Positions 35,619 through 44,934 of a DNA stretch of 64,000 bases are shown here, piece by piece. Origin of the DNA: Pseudomonas sp. KUIN-1 (lineage in GTDB: Bacteria > Pseudomonadota > Gammaproteobacteria > Pseudomonadales > Pseudomonadaceae); the NCBI RefSeq assembly GCF_009176725.1, contig NZ_AP020337.1:5444001-5508000 (forward strand), given 5' to 3'. Every line of letters starts with the position of its first letter. Within the stretch, counting starts at the first letter, position 1. The notes beneath the pieces were generated by a model. It did not search any database and had not been told where the DNA came from. It saw nothing but the letters and a program-made list of their open reading frames with translations. Made by a program: the position numbers and the translations under genes.

Positions 35619-38600
35619 CTACTCGCGCACAGCCCTCACCAATACCGAGTAGTAATGCTCCTGCACGTAGGCGTTGCTGTCAGGTTCCGGCGCCCCGCGC
35701 ATGCTGTCGATTGACGGGAAAAGCCCCAGATTCCAGTTCCGTCTGGCCGACAATTGCGGCGTGACTCCGTCTTGATCAGGCTCACGTGCAGGCTCGGACA
35801 AATCCGAGGCCAGCACGCCGGTAACCTGCCCGTTCTGGTCCAGCACTTTCCCGGCCACGAACATGAAATGAAACGGGTAGTCCGATGACGGGTTGCTCTC
35901 CAGCCCCCCTCGCTCGATGAAACCGATACCTTCACCGATCTCGGGAAATGACTGCTCGCCGACGAAGTAATCAGAGTGGCCGCGTGCATTTATCCAGTCA
36001 TCGAGCGCTGTTGTCGTGATATTCAGGCTCACCGGCTGACCATCCTGCAGGGCGACGACTTCGACATTGGGCACCACGGGCGTCGGATCGTTAAGGCTCT
36101 CGCCCTGGTAATCGAACGCGACTTGTCCACCGGCATATTTCGACACCAGAAACTCGGTGCTGGAGATGCAGCTTTCAGGCACCGCTGCCCTGGCTTCGAG
36201 CCTCACGTAGCCGTCACGATCCGCTGCGATGGAGTGGAACAGGCTTGATGGCACGTTAAGCTTGCCGGGCACCAGAACGTCGTCGTTCATGATGTGCAGG
36301 TCTTCATGGTGAACCTGAAGCGTTCCGCTTGCTGTGTCATGAGCGGAATGGGACTCGTGGGTTGCGAAGCTATCGGTCGGCCGCCGGGTGCGGATGCTGC
36401 AGATCATTTGATCGACGACATTGCCGCCCTTGAGCGTTGGCCGGTTGATCAGCGTGAACTCATGCCCGCCGATGTGACGCACCCAGGGCAGTGCCAGGCT
36501 CTCGGCGCGCGACCTGCCCTGCGGCGGCACCAGCAGAAACACCCGGTTGCGCTCATCCCATTCGGCCCGGTAGATCCTGCCGTTATCCAGCTTGATGTAG
36601 TCACGCCCCTCAATCGAGTAACTGCCGCGCTTTGGCCCGCTGCTGATCGCCTCGGCACCTGTCAGGTCGACAGCCGCGCTGGCAATCCCCACACCTCGGG
36701 TTCGCTCGGGATAAAGGGCATCGTCGATGTGCAGTTGCAGTTGCGCACCGCTCAGATGTGCATGCTCGGCCGGCTGCTCCAGGCTGGTGACCGACTCATA
36801 GGTGTAGCCGCGCTGCGAGGAAAGAAAAATGCGTCGCGCATCGGTTTCCGAGACGTCATCGAGCGACAGCACGGCGATACTTTCGATTCTCGACGGGTCG
36901 CTAAAACAGGCTTCGACATGATCGATGACCGACCCCGCATGACTCAGGTAAAACTCATCGTGCAGATGCCCCGCCAGCATGCCGAGATGCCTGGCAGGCG
37001 AATGGGCGAACCAGGCTTTTTCCCCTGACTTCAGGCTGACTTCAGCCATCATCAGGTTGTTGCGGGCCAGCTTCTCCTGAAGCTGACTGACCAAGGCAGC
37101 TCGCTCGCTGGCGTGCGGCGGAATGTTTTCCTGCGCGGCCAGCAGCGGCCCGTTCAGACGAAGCTGCTTGAGGATATTTTCCCCCAGGCTTAACTCCCTG
37201 GACCTCGATGCCGCTCCCCATTCAATGGTATGGCCCAGCAAGGTATTGGCCAACGCCGCCTGGTTGCGCGCAGCAAAAAGAATGGCCAGTTCCTCGGGGG
37301 TATCGAGTACATAGTATGGATTTTCCACCGAGGTAATAGACGAGGGCAGCCGCGACTTGATTTTGGCCACGGCGTCGATGTTCCTGGCGACCCACTGAGG
37401 GTTGCGTGCATAGGCTTCGTTCGCCGCTTTCGCGCCATAGAACAGCTCCAGTGCAAAGTCATCATGGGCGATGCCGTCGCGATAATCCGACTGGTCGTGC
37501 CACAGGTGAGGCAACGCCCGTTTGGGATCGGCTTGCGGGCTGATTTTCTGCAGGGTCAGGGCAACAGGCCGCTGGTCGTGCAACGTCTCGCCCGGCGCCA
37601 GCGCCAGGAAGTGCTCGATGGGCAGCGTGCCGCGATAGTGAACGCCGCGATCCGCTTCGATCACCAGTTCCTGCCCGCGGCCATCACTGAGCGTCGCCAG
37701 AACGCCGGCCACGGTTTTTCTGCCGACCAGACCTTGCAGCGTATCGCTTATCCGGACAGTCACGAACATGCCCTGAGCGGCAACAATCTGTGCCTGAATT
37801 TCAGGCTTGTAGGTCGGGATTGCGGGCAAGACCCTGGCGACGTCCATGCGGCTGCCGTCAGCGCGAATGAAGGCGGTCGTCTCAACATCGGTGCCCGCAT
37901 GTTCGAGTACTTCGACATGACCCTTACGCTCGGTGACGTATTTGTGCTCGATCACGCCAAGCGCCACGCTCTGCTGGCTTACCCTGCCATCTGCGTCGAT
38001 GACCCGCACGGAGGCTGTTTCAAGTGTCACCACGCAGTTGTCATACCAGCTGACCGTGTTGGCGGGAGCCAGAAAACGCTCCGGTCGGCCGCTGAAGCCA
38101 AGCGGAAAATCTTCGGTGTGGGCAAAACGTGAAAGCTGCGGGGCGTCGACCGTTGACTGCGGATGCCTGCGCCATTGCCCTGCTTCCAGGTCCAGCGTAT
38201 GCAGCGGTCGCAATTCCGTTCCCGCCAGCCCGCTGACCATCCGGCAGGCATAGCCGTTGAGCATGTAAATCTTCTCGCTTATCCCACCCAGCAGCACCGC
38301 CCGAGCACCGCCCTCGACCATCGCGTTGCCGTTCCAGTCGAGGCGCGTGACCTTTCTGCCCGTGGGCCTTTCGGATATCTGTCCATCCTCGGAGACCCGC
38401 CAGTGCGAGCTGCTTGTCGACGGCCGACGCCTCGCGAGGTGTTCGCCCTCGGCTTCGCGCTCGATGGCATCGCTGTGCTCAGGGTGTCGAGCCGTTTCGG
38501 TCAGATCAGACCTGTCAGACACGCCGTGCTCGCTGACGATCTGTTGATAATGCAGTGTCGCGGAGCGCAGCCCTTTCACCGCCGATATGCCGCAGTGCAG

Positions 38601-41444
38601 CGCCGAACGCAGACCGACCAGCAGAAAACCGAAGTTCTTCACCGACGCCTCGTAGTCGTTGGCCCTGATCGACTCGCCGAGGGCCTGGACCTGCTGGCTC
38701 ATCGTCCAGCTGTTGGTGCCTTGCAGCATCAGCACACCCAGCACCCTGGGAGGGAGCGTGCGCAGCTTGCACAGCACCAGCTCGGCAATGATGTTGAGTG
38801 CATCCATCGCGATGCCTTCATCATTGCCGTCGTAAATATCGAACCCCAGGTTGATGAAGTTGCCCAGCACAGGAATCAGTCCGCCGACCTGATGCACCAG
38901 TTGCAGCACATGCTGCGCGCTGGTCGACATGTTCTGAATGTCATCATCGTTAGCTCGGGCACTCAACATCTGCCTGAACGCCAGAGCACTGGCTTCAAGG
39001 CGGACCTTCTCGTCGGCGCTCAATAACTCGATGCAATGAACCGGCCTGTCACTGTCCGACAGCGTGGCCCCTTCCAGAGATTGCAAGCGCTCGGCGGCAG
39101 TACCGGAGACCAGCACGAGCCGCTCGGCCTCCAGCGCCCGGTAGATTTCGGTCGCCTGGATGGCGTAGTTCTCGGCCTCGCGCTTGAACGCTGCTTGTGG
39201 TGCGGTCAGTCGAGCAGGCAGAAGGCTGTTGTTGACGAAGGCAATGTTCGCCTCGAATAAACCGGTCAGCTTCGCCTGCAACGCGTCCAGACTTGCGGTG
39301 TAACGGGTTTTATCGGCGAGCGCCTGAGCCAGCTGCCCGAGCCGTTCATCACGATTGTCGGCAAGCGCCAGCTCGCGGCGCAGGTCTTCGTCATACACCA
39401 CACTCAGCAGGGTTCGATAACCAAGCGACTCTTCGTGCCTGAAGAACGTGCCGGTATTGATCCAGCCGGCCTGGTAACTGATATCGAACGAAGACCGCGC
39501 AATCACCGGCCAGCAGGATTCGTTCAGCCCCAGATAACGGCACAGTTCACGCGCCACGAACTCCGGCTGGGTCGGCTGCAGAACGACTTGCAGTCGCTGT
39601 TGGTCCTCGAGGTTCTGCGCAATCACGCTGTAATAGGCGTTGACGGAATCATTCAAGCGCCGGGTATAGGCCGCCTGACGCTGCGCGTGCGGCAACGCCG
39701 GCAGGTCCTCCTGGTAATGGGCCAGCAGATAACGGACCGCGCGCTGCAATGTCACAGCGCGGCCGGCGTCCCATTGCACCTCGCGCAGCTCCTCGGTCAG
39801 CGCCACAAACCGCGACCTGATGACGTCATAAGCGCCCAGTGCAAGCGGGTCTACGTACAGAAACGGAGGTTCTTTGCTGCGGATATCGAAGGCTTCGATG
39901 TCGATATCGCTCAGCGGATGACGACGCTGGACAGGATTGGGCACGATCACTTGCACGATCAGCCGTTCGATATTGATCGCCCCCTCGGCCTCGCCATAGC
40001 GAATGGTATTGATCATGTAAGACGACAGTTCCTGGCGCGCCACGTCTAAATATTCGGCAAGATCTTTCGCGCGCCAGGGATTGACGGTGTGCTGCTCCCG
40101 GTAGATATCCTGGTGGCCGTCGCTGTCGTAAACGACCAGTTTCAGGGTGATGCCACCGGCTTGCTGGAACATTGTCAGCAGCGCGTTTTCGTTGTCTTGC
40201 AGCGATGCACCGAAATGCCGGTAGCTGTTCAGCAAGGTGCGGCATCGACCCAGATGCCACTGCATCTCCTTCTCCAGCTCAAGGTCGATGACACCGTAAT
40301 CGTCAGTGCCATGCGCCTGGACCTTGTGCTGCCGAAAGGTGTAGACCTGCGACGTATCGAGCATGAAACGCTGGTGTTCTGCCAGGGTGAAAGGCAACGC
40401 GGGCGCCATCACTGCGGGGTCGGCTTCGCGCTCTCCGGGCAACAGCGCAGTGATCGCCTGCAGCAGATCGTCTCGGGTGGCAGCCAGGGGAATGTCGACA
40501 CCGTAGTAATCGAGCAGGCCGTGCAATGAGACGGTTCGATCGTCGCGAATGGCCAGAATGCACCTGGCATCTGCGGACTCCAGATGCGGCGCCAGCGGGG
40601 CCAGGCAGTCCGTGAAACGGATCACTCGCAGGTGCAGGTCTGACAGCGTGGCGTGCGCAGGTTGCCGGCCCTCGGAAATGCCCTGCAGTTGCAGCGAGTG
40701 AACCGGCCTGCCCTCATTCATCCTGACATGCAGCACACAGGTGAAAGGCTGCCTGAAGTCCACCTGAGTCGTGTTGACCAGATCAAGAACGTAGCGCAGG
40801 TCTTTAAGGCGTACCCCGGGCAACAGATCTTCATCGATATCGCCAGCAGGGTCCACGCCGGCGATAGCCCGGAGCAACACCTTGAACTGCTGCACGATAG
40901 AACCGCCAAAAGCGACGCTCGCAAACAACGGCGAGTCATCGGCCACGGCCATGAACACTCTGTTGGTCGCACAGGTGCCGGTCGTCACGTCCCGTATTCG
41001 TGCCCGCAGCGTATTCAGCAACCTGCGGTAATCGCCCCGGGTACGATCGATGCGCTCGCTTCGGACACACGACGAATGTGACTCGCGCTGATGACTCTGC
41101 GCAATATCGAACGCCGCTTTGGCCAGTTCGTGCTCGGGGCCTTCCCCCGATGCCGGCGAAGCGACAGAACGGGTGACGCGTTCTGCGCTGTCGCTGAGGG
41201 CGTTCAGGTCGTCATCGAACAGCATTGATTTCAGGGTACTCAGGAGTTCGATGTCGTCGGCCCATCGCCCGAACGAGCTGGCAGCCCCAAGTACCTGGAT
41301 CTCGTCCAGTAGCGTGAAACCTTCGGGTCGGGGACGTTGCAGAATGGCGGCCAGTTGCTCGTTACCTTCGGTTGCCAGTACGTGCTGAAGGCTTTCCCTG
41401 GTGGCAGCTGGCATGGAAGGAAGTGAGGTGTAGGTGTCGGTCAT
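35619..41444 (-). CDS. Very large dermonecrotic-/Mcf-like toxin candidate, 1941 residues
   Basis: One uninterrupted 1941-residue protein. The start MTDTYTSLPSMPAA at 41444 has GGAG nine bases upstream. No signal peptide is seen. The N-terminal half (to about residue 850) is helical and rich in charged residues. A Gly- and hydrophobic-rich helix pair, GGLIPVLGNFINLGF and IAMDALNIIAELVLCK, at about residues 860-900 could insert in membranes. A beta-rich segment (about 1010-1300) and a C-terminal part with mixed blocks follow. Composition and architecture recall the large DUF6543/dermonecrotic-toxin proteins of pseudomonads; I do not recognise a catalytic motif. Next to mini-Rhs genes, it is probably secreted. 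A type III effector is possible, but no hrp box was found upstream. Confidence 0.6.
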   Translation of the reverse strand: MTDTYTSLPSMPAATRESLQHVLATEGNEQLAAILQRPRPEGFTLLDEIQVLGAASSFGRWADDIELLSTLKSMLFDDDLNALSDSAERVTRSVASPASGEGPEHELAKAAFDIAQSHQRESHSSCVRSERIDRTRGDYRRLLNTLRARIRDVTTGTCATNRVFMAVADDSPLFASVAFGGSIVQQFKVLLRAIAGVDPAGDIDEDLLPGVRLKDLRYVLDLVNTTQVDFRQPFTCVLHVRMNEGRPVHSLQLQGISEGRQPAHATLSDLHLRVIRFTDCLAPLAPHLESADARCILAIRDDRTVSLHGLLDYYGVDIPLAATRDDLLQAITALLPGEREADPAVMAPALPFTLAEHQRFMLDTSQVYTFRQHKVQAHGTDDYGVIDLELEKEMQWHLGRCRTLLNSYRHFGASLQDNENALLTMFQQAGGITLKLVVYDSDGHQDIYREQHTVNPWRAKDLAEYLDVARQELSSYMINTIRYGEAEGAINIERLIVQVIVPNPVQRRHPLSDIDIEAFDIRSKEPPFLYVDPLALGAYDVIRSRFVALTEELREVQWDAGRAVTLQRAVRYLLAHYQEDLPALPHAQRQAAYTRRLNDSVNAYYSVIAQNLEDQQRLQVVLQPTQPEFVARELCRYLGLNESCWPVIARSSFDISYQAGWINTGTFFRHEESLGYRTLLSVVYDEDLRRELALADNRDERLGQLAQALADKTRYTASLDALQAKLTGLFEANIAFVNNSLLPARLTAPQAAFKREAENYAIQATEIYRALEAERLVLVSGTAAERLQSLEGATLSDSDRPVHCIELLSADEKVRLEASALAFRQMLSARANDDDIQNMSTSAQHVLQLVHQVGGLIPVLGNFINLGFDIYDGNDEGIAMDALNIIAELVLCKLRTLPPRVLGVLMLQGTNSWTMSQQVQALGESIRANDYEASVKNFGFLLVGLRSALHCGISAVKGLRSATLHYQQIVSEHGVSDRSDLTETARHPEHSDAIEREAEGEHLARRRPSTSSSHWRVSEDGQISERPTGRKVTRLDWNGNAMVEGGARAVLLGGISEKIYMLNGYACRMVSGLAGTELRPLHTLDLEAGQWRRHPQSTVDAPQLSRFAHTEDFPLGFSGRPERFLAPANTVSWYDNCVVTLETASVRVIDADGRVSQQSVALGVIEHKYVTERKGHVEVLEHAGTDVETTAFIRADGSRMDVARVLPAIPTYKPEIQAQIVAAQGMFVTVRISDTLQGLVGRKTVAGVLATLSDGRGQELVIEADRGVHYRGTLPIEHFLALAPGETLHDQRPVALTLQKISPQADPKRALPHLWHDQSDYRDGIAHDDFALELFYGAKAANEAYARNPQWVARNIDAVAKIKSRLPSSITSVENPYYVLDTPEELAILFAARNQAALANTLLGHTIEWGAASRSRELSLGENILKQLRLNGPLLAAQENIPPHASERAALVSQLQEKLARNNLMMAEVSLKSGEKAWFAHSPARHLGMLAGHLHDEFYLSHAGSVIDHVEACFSDPSRIESIAVLSLDDVSETDARRIFLSSQRGYTYESVTSLEQPAEHAHLSGAQLQLHIDDALYPERTRGVGIASAAVDLTGAEAISSGPKRGSYSIEGRDYIKLDNGRIYRAEWDERNRVFLLVPPQGRSRAESLALPWVRHIGGHEFTLINRPTLKGGNVVDQMICSIRTRRPTDSFATHESHSAHDTASGTLQVHHEDLHIMNDDVLVPGKLNVPSSLFHSIAADRDGYVRLEARAAVPESCISSTEFLVSKYAGGQVAFDYQGESLNDPTPVVPNVEVVALQDGQPVSLNITTTALDDWINARGHSDYFVGEQSFPEIGEGIGFIERGGLESNPSSDYPFHFMFVAGKVLDQNGQVTGVLASDLSEPAREPDQDGVTPQLSARRNWNLGLFPSIDSMRGAPEPDSNAYVQEHYYSVLVRAVRE

Positions 41445-41668
41445 TGCTGATGCTCCGTGCATTCCAAATGACCGACACCATGCTGTTTCGCGGAAAAAGC
41501 GGGGTAATACATAGATGTTTCAGGACGACCCAGGTCCAGTCACCGAGCAAATACCGGACGTTGCCGTGGTTCGCGGCCTCGCCCCGGGAACAAGCTTCTG
41601 TTCCTCCAGTCAAACCCTCTGCTTCATCGCCCACTCACGGGCGGTTCGAGTTCGATAAAGGTGACGCA
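41445..41668. other. Divergent region between the toxin-like gene and the DUF2780 gene
   Basis: 224 bp. A loose inverted repeat, GGAACA-N6-TGTTCC (41587-41604), lies centrally. I looked for GGAACC-N15/16-CCAC hrp-box spacing on both strands and did not find it. Confidence 0.4.
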
Positions 41669-42232
41669 ATGAAAACTGCACGCGCAATGGCTTTGGCAAC
41701 GTTGATGGCTGTGGCGGCAAGCCCGGCATTTGCCTTCAATCTGAATGACGCCGCGAACGCGGTCTCCAATGCCACCAATGGCAATCAGAAAGCCACGGCG
41801 GCACCCGAAGTCGCGGGGCTGCTCAATACCCTGGGTACGCAGCTCAATGTCACCCCGGAACAGGCGGTTGGCGGGACGGGCGCATTGCTCGGGCTGGCGA
41901 AGAACAAACTGACCAGCACCGATTACTCGCAGTTGGCCAAATCGGTCCCGGGCCTGGAGCAAATGTCCGGCACGTCCGCGCTGGACAGTCTGGGCGGCGC
42001 CAACGGGCTGGGCAGTCTGCTGGGCGGCAAGTCAGGCAATAGTTCGATGCTCAACAGCGCACTGGGCAACGTGCAGAGCATGGGTGATGTGAACAATGCC
42101 TTCAAGGCGTTGGGCATGGACAGCACGATGGTCAGCCAGTTTGCCCCGCTGATTCTGCAATACCTGGGACAGCAAGGTGCCAGTGGTTCGGCGTTGCAGA
42201 GTCTGAGTGGGTTATGGGGTACCGGGAGCTGA
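41669..42232 (+). CDS. Secreted DUF2780 protein
   Basis: 187 residues. A signal peptide (KTARAMALATLMAVAASPAF) is cut near residue 21. The mature protein is Gly/Ser/Asn-rich with two alpha-helical blocks (LLNTLGTQLNVTPEQAVGG and FKALGMDSTMVSQFAPLIL), the DUF2780 (VcgC/VcgE) pattern. Function unknown for the family. Its last 21 bp overlap the 3' end of the convergent second mini-Rhs gene. Confidence 0.8.
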   Translation: MKTARAMALATLMAVAASPAFAFNLNDAANAVSNATNGNQKATAAPEVAGLLNTLGTQLNVTPEQAVGGTGALLGLAKNKLTSTDYSQLAKSVPGLEQMSGTSALDSLGGANGLGSLLGGKSGNSSMLNSALGNVQSMGDVNNAFKALGMDSTMVSQFAPLILQYLGQQGASGSALQSLSGLWGTGS

Positions 42233-43258
42233 GCCGGACCTTATACGCGTAGCCTTCCTCAATATATCTCCGCTCTTGTACTGCTTTTTTTGCATAGCGC
42301 CCGAGATCATCGCACCTGCTGAATTGAAGGCCGCGCCAACCATGGCGGTGCTGCGGCCTTCAGGTAATTGCCGAGCCCATTTGAAAGCAGCCGCCCCAAA
42401 CGCTGTCGAGTCGTTTTTTTTCCCGGAGTACACTTGCGACGCCAGTCGCGCGTAATACTCGGCCTGCTCAAAACTCAACCCTGAGTCTCCGTGACTGGCA
42501 AAATTGCGATTCACTTGACGGAGGTTTTTGATGAAGGAAGACTGGCTGTCATTGAATGGTTCAAGCGCGTCATCAAGCCATTTTCTACTGCCTTGCAGAG
42601 GCATCGGTGAGCTAGCAGCAGGGATTAAGCCTTTGCGGGTTGTTTCAATCACATCGCCAAATTGCGCGCTGATCAGTTTTACCGACTTTAGCGCACGCGG
42701 AATGAACACTGCCAAAACCATCCGAAATACTTGTCCCGTCGGATCGACGTTATTGACAGGATCTCCTCCACAGTAGGCATAACCATTTATCCCGCCTTCA
42801 CCAAACGGGCTCAGCGTATCCGGGCTGTTAAAGCGCATCAGCGTCGGGTTGAACGCGCGAAGTCCATTGCCCAGCAAGTAATGTCCAGTGATCGGATCAA
42901 TCGTCTGCCCTGTAAAACCAGGTACGCCCAGTGCGGCTGTTTGCAGGGATCGCCTGCCATAAGGGCTGTAGACAAACGCCTGATTGCGCATGGCATCAAG
43001 GCTGTGCAGCACCGATCTGGCTTGATCTGTGGCAAGCAGGTCGAACAGGAGCTGATCAGATTCCACACGGCGCAATGCCAGTAAAAGATCTTCTGTCTGA
43101 ACGACAGACTGGCGGGAAGTGCCCTGTATTGCTGTGGTCAGGCGGTTGTTTCGATAGAAACGCCTGACGACCTCCTGCCCCGCTGGCACTATGCTTGCCA
43201 GTCGGTCCAGTCCGTCGTAACGGTATAAGCCGATCAGCGAAACATCGGGCGATGACAT
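42212..43258 (-). CDS. Mini-Rhs protein with a variable C-terminal domain (copy 2)
   Basis: 348 residues, the same length as copy 1. It shares the YD repeat (YRYDGLDRLASIVPAGQ) and the core (GFTGQTIDPITGHYLLGNG, FNSPDTLSPFGEGGINGYAY). After the core, residues 180-348 are unrelated to copy 1 and end in a Gly/Ala-rich amphipathic helix (AMVGAAFNSAGAMISGAM). Start at MSSPDVSLIG. Convergent with, and overlapping, the DUF2780 gene. Candidate effector or chaperone-like partner of large toxins; no immunity gene visible. Confidence 0.72.
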   Translation of the reverse strand: MSSPDVSLIGLYRYDGLDRLASIVPAGQEVVRRFYRNNRLTTAIQGTSRQSVVQTEDLLLALRRVESDQLLFDLLATDQARSVLHSLDAMRNQAFVYSPYGRRSLQTAALGVPGFTGQTIDPITGHYLLGNGLRAFNPTLMRFNSPDTLSPFGEGGINGYAYCGGDPVNNVDPTGQVFRMVLAVFIPRALKSVKLISAQFGDVIETTRKGLIPAASSPMPLQGSRKWLDDALEPFNDSQSSFIKNLRQVNRNFASHGDSGLSFEQAEYYARLASQVYSGKKNDSTAFGAAAFKWARQLPEGRSTAMVGAAFNSAGAMISGAMQKKQYKSGDILRKATRIRSGSAPGTP

Positions 43259-43329
43259 GAGAGCGGATTCCGGCAACATTAAAGGCCAGTCTCATCCGCC
43301 CGTTTCGCCTCGTCTACCTGTCAGAACTG

Positions 43330-44223
43330 TCAGTGCCCGGGCAACTCCAGCCGCAACGCCGCAATACGCGCGTCCTTTTCGTCCCAAAGCTGATTGACCC
43401 AGCCCTGCACTTTCTCGCGAAACACAGGGTCGTTTTCGTAATCGCCCTGCCACAGCGCCGGGTCCAGTTCACGGGTCTTGATATCGACGATCACTTTGGA
43501 GACCCGACCGCAGAGCATGTCCCAGAAACCGGGAATGCCTGAATCGGGATAGACGACCGTGACGTCCAGAATGGCATCGAGTTGCTCGCCCATTGCCGCC
43601 AGCACGAAGGCTACGCCGCCGGCCTTGGGTTTGAGCAGATGGGTGTAGGGAGAGCCCTGGGCAGCATGTTTGGCTGCGGTGAAGCGCGTGCCTTCCAGAT
43701 AGTTGACGATGGTCACCGGCTGGCGCTTGAACAGCTCGCAGGCGGCCTTGGTGATTTCCAGGTCCTTGCCCTTGAGCTGCGGATGCTTCGCCAGGAACGC
43801 CTTGCTGTAACGCTTCATGAACGGGTAGTCCAGCCCCCACCATGCGAGGCCCAGCAGCGGTACCCAGATCAGTTCCTTTTTCAGGAAGAACTTGAAGAAC
43901 GGCGTGCGCCGATTGAGTGCCTGGACCAACGCGGGAATATCCACCCACGACTGATGATTGCTGATGACCAGATAGGAGGTGTCACCACGCAGCCCCTCAT
44001 CGCCACGAATGTCCCACTGCGTCGGTATGCAGGTGGCGAAGATGACCTTGTCGATCTCGGCCCAGGTTTCGGCGATCCACATCACCGCCGCTGAATAGCG
44101 ATCGCGCATCCGGCCTCTGAACAACAGCTTGAGCAACGCAAAAATCAATAGCGGACCGATAAGCAGCAGCGTATTGATCAGTAACAGCAGGGCAACAAAA
44201 CAGCCGGTGAACAGACGGCGCAT
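43330..44223 (-). CDS. YihG-like lysophospholipid acyltransferase
   Basis: 297 residues with N-terminal membrane helix (CFVALLLLINTLLLIGPLLI). Acyltransferase motifs: the NHQSWVD (HX4D-like) block at about residue 82, YLEGTRFT and a Pro-rich stretch further on. It belongs to the PlsC-related family that acylates lysophospholipids at the inner membrane; closest in pattern to YihG. The ATG at 44223 is preferred over one ten codons earlier. Divergent from the retropepsin-like gene. Confidence 0.82.
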   Translation of the reverse strand: MRRLFTGCFVALLLLINTLLLIGPLLIFALLKLLFRGRMRDRYSAAVMWIAETWAEIDKVIFATCIPTQWDIRGDEGLRGDTSYLVISNHQSWVDIPALVQALNRRTPFFKFFLKKELIWVPLLGLAWWGLDYPFMKRYSKAFLAKHPQLKGKDLEITKAACELFKRQPVTIVNYLEGTRFTAAKHAAQGSPYTHLLKPKAGGVAFVLAAMGEQLDAILDVTVVYPDSGIPGFWDMLCGRVSKVIVDIKTRELDPALWQGDYENDPVFREKVQGWVNQLWDEKDARIAALRLELPGH

Positions 44224-44416
44224 GACGGACTCTTGAAGGTTCAGGGGCGGCAATAATAAAGATCCTCGCGTTTTACGCCAATTACACAGGTACTTACAAA
44301 TGTTTCACGTGTCGGCCTTTATGCTGACGTCACATTTATCCTGACGAACCTACCGCAGGTTCGCTGTCTAAAACCGGGCGCCAATCGGGCGCTGACTATT
44401 GCGAGGAACCTCCCAC

Positions 44417-44920
44417 GTGAAACCGATCCTGGCGCTATTGTCTTTGCTGGCCCTGCCGGTCATGGCCGCTGAACCGACGTTGTATGGTCGCTACGAGAAC
44501 ATCAAGGTTGCGGAAATAGGCCAGACCTTCAAGGCCAAGATGGACACCGGCGCACTGACCGCCTCGCTGTCGGCTAAGGACATCGAGTTGTTCAAGCGCG
44601 ATGGTGATGACTGGGTACGTTTCCGCCTGGCAACCAAGGGTGCAGACAACAAGGTGTATGAGCACAAGGTGTCGCGGATCAGCAAGATCAAGGGGCGTGC
44701 AGAAGGTGACGACGATGACGACGAAAGCATCAACCCTGCCAAGCGCCCTGTCGTTGACCTGGAACTGTGCCTGGGCGACAAGAAGCGTACGGTCGAGGTC
44801 AACCTGGTGGACCGCAGCCACTTCAACTTCCCGCTGTTGATCGGTGCCAAGGCACTGCGTGAGTTCGACGCCGCAGTCAATCCGGCCCGTCGTTATACCG
44901 CTGACGAGCCTGATTGCTGA
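44417..44920 (+). CDS. RimB-type retropepsin-like (DUF785) periplasmic protein
   Basis: 167 residues. GTG start at 44417 with GAGGAA eight bases upstream; a signal peptide (KPILALLSLLALPVMAAE) follows. The aspartyl-protease-like motif MDTGALTASL at about residue 45 and the second half PLLIGAKAL mark the DUF785 family (RimB-like, once called ATP-dependent zinc proteases). The DDDDDE acidic loop is notable. Family members in other species pair with RimK; none is next to it here. Confidence 0.8.
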   Translation: MKPILALLSLLALPVMAAEPTLYGRYENIKVAEIGQTFKAKMDTGALTASLSAKDIELFKRDGDDWVRFRLATKGADNKVYEHKVSRISKIKGRAEGDDDDDESINPAKRPVVDLELCLGDKKRTVEVNLVDRSHFNFPLLIGAKALREFDAAVNPARRYTADEPDC

Positions 44921-44934
44921 GGTTGTTCATAGTC

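Noticed and set aside
41445..41668. hrp box marking the giant protein as a type III effector
   Set aside because: No GGAACC-N15/16-CCAC spacing on the relevant strand; only a weak GGAACA/TGTTCC dyad.
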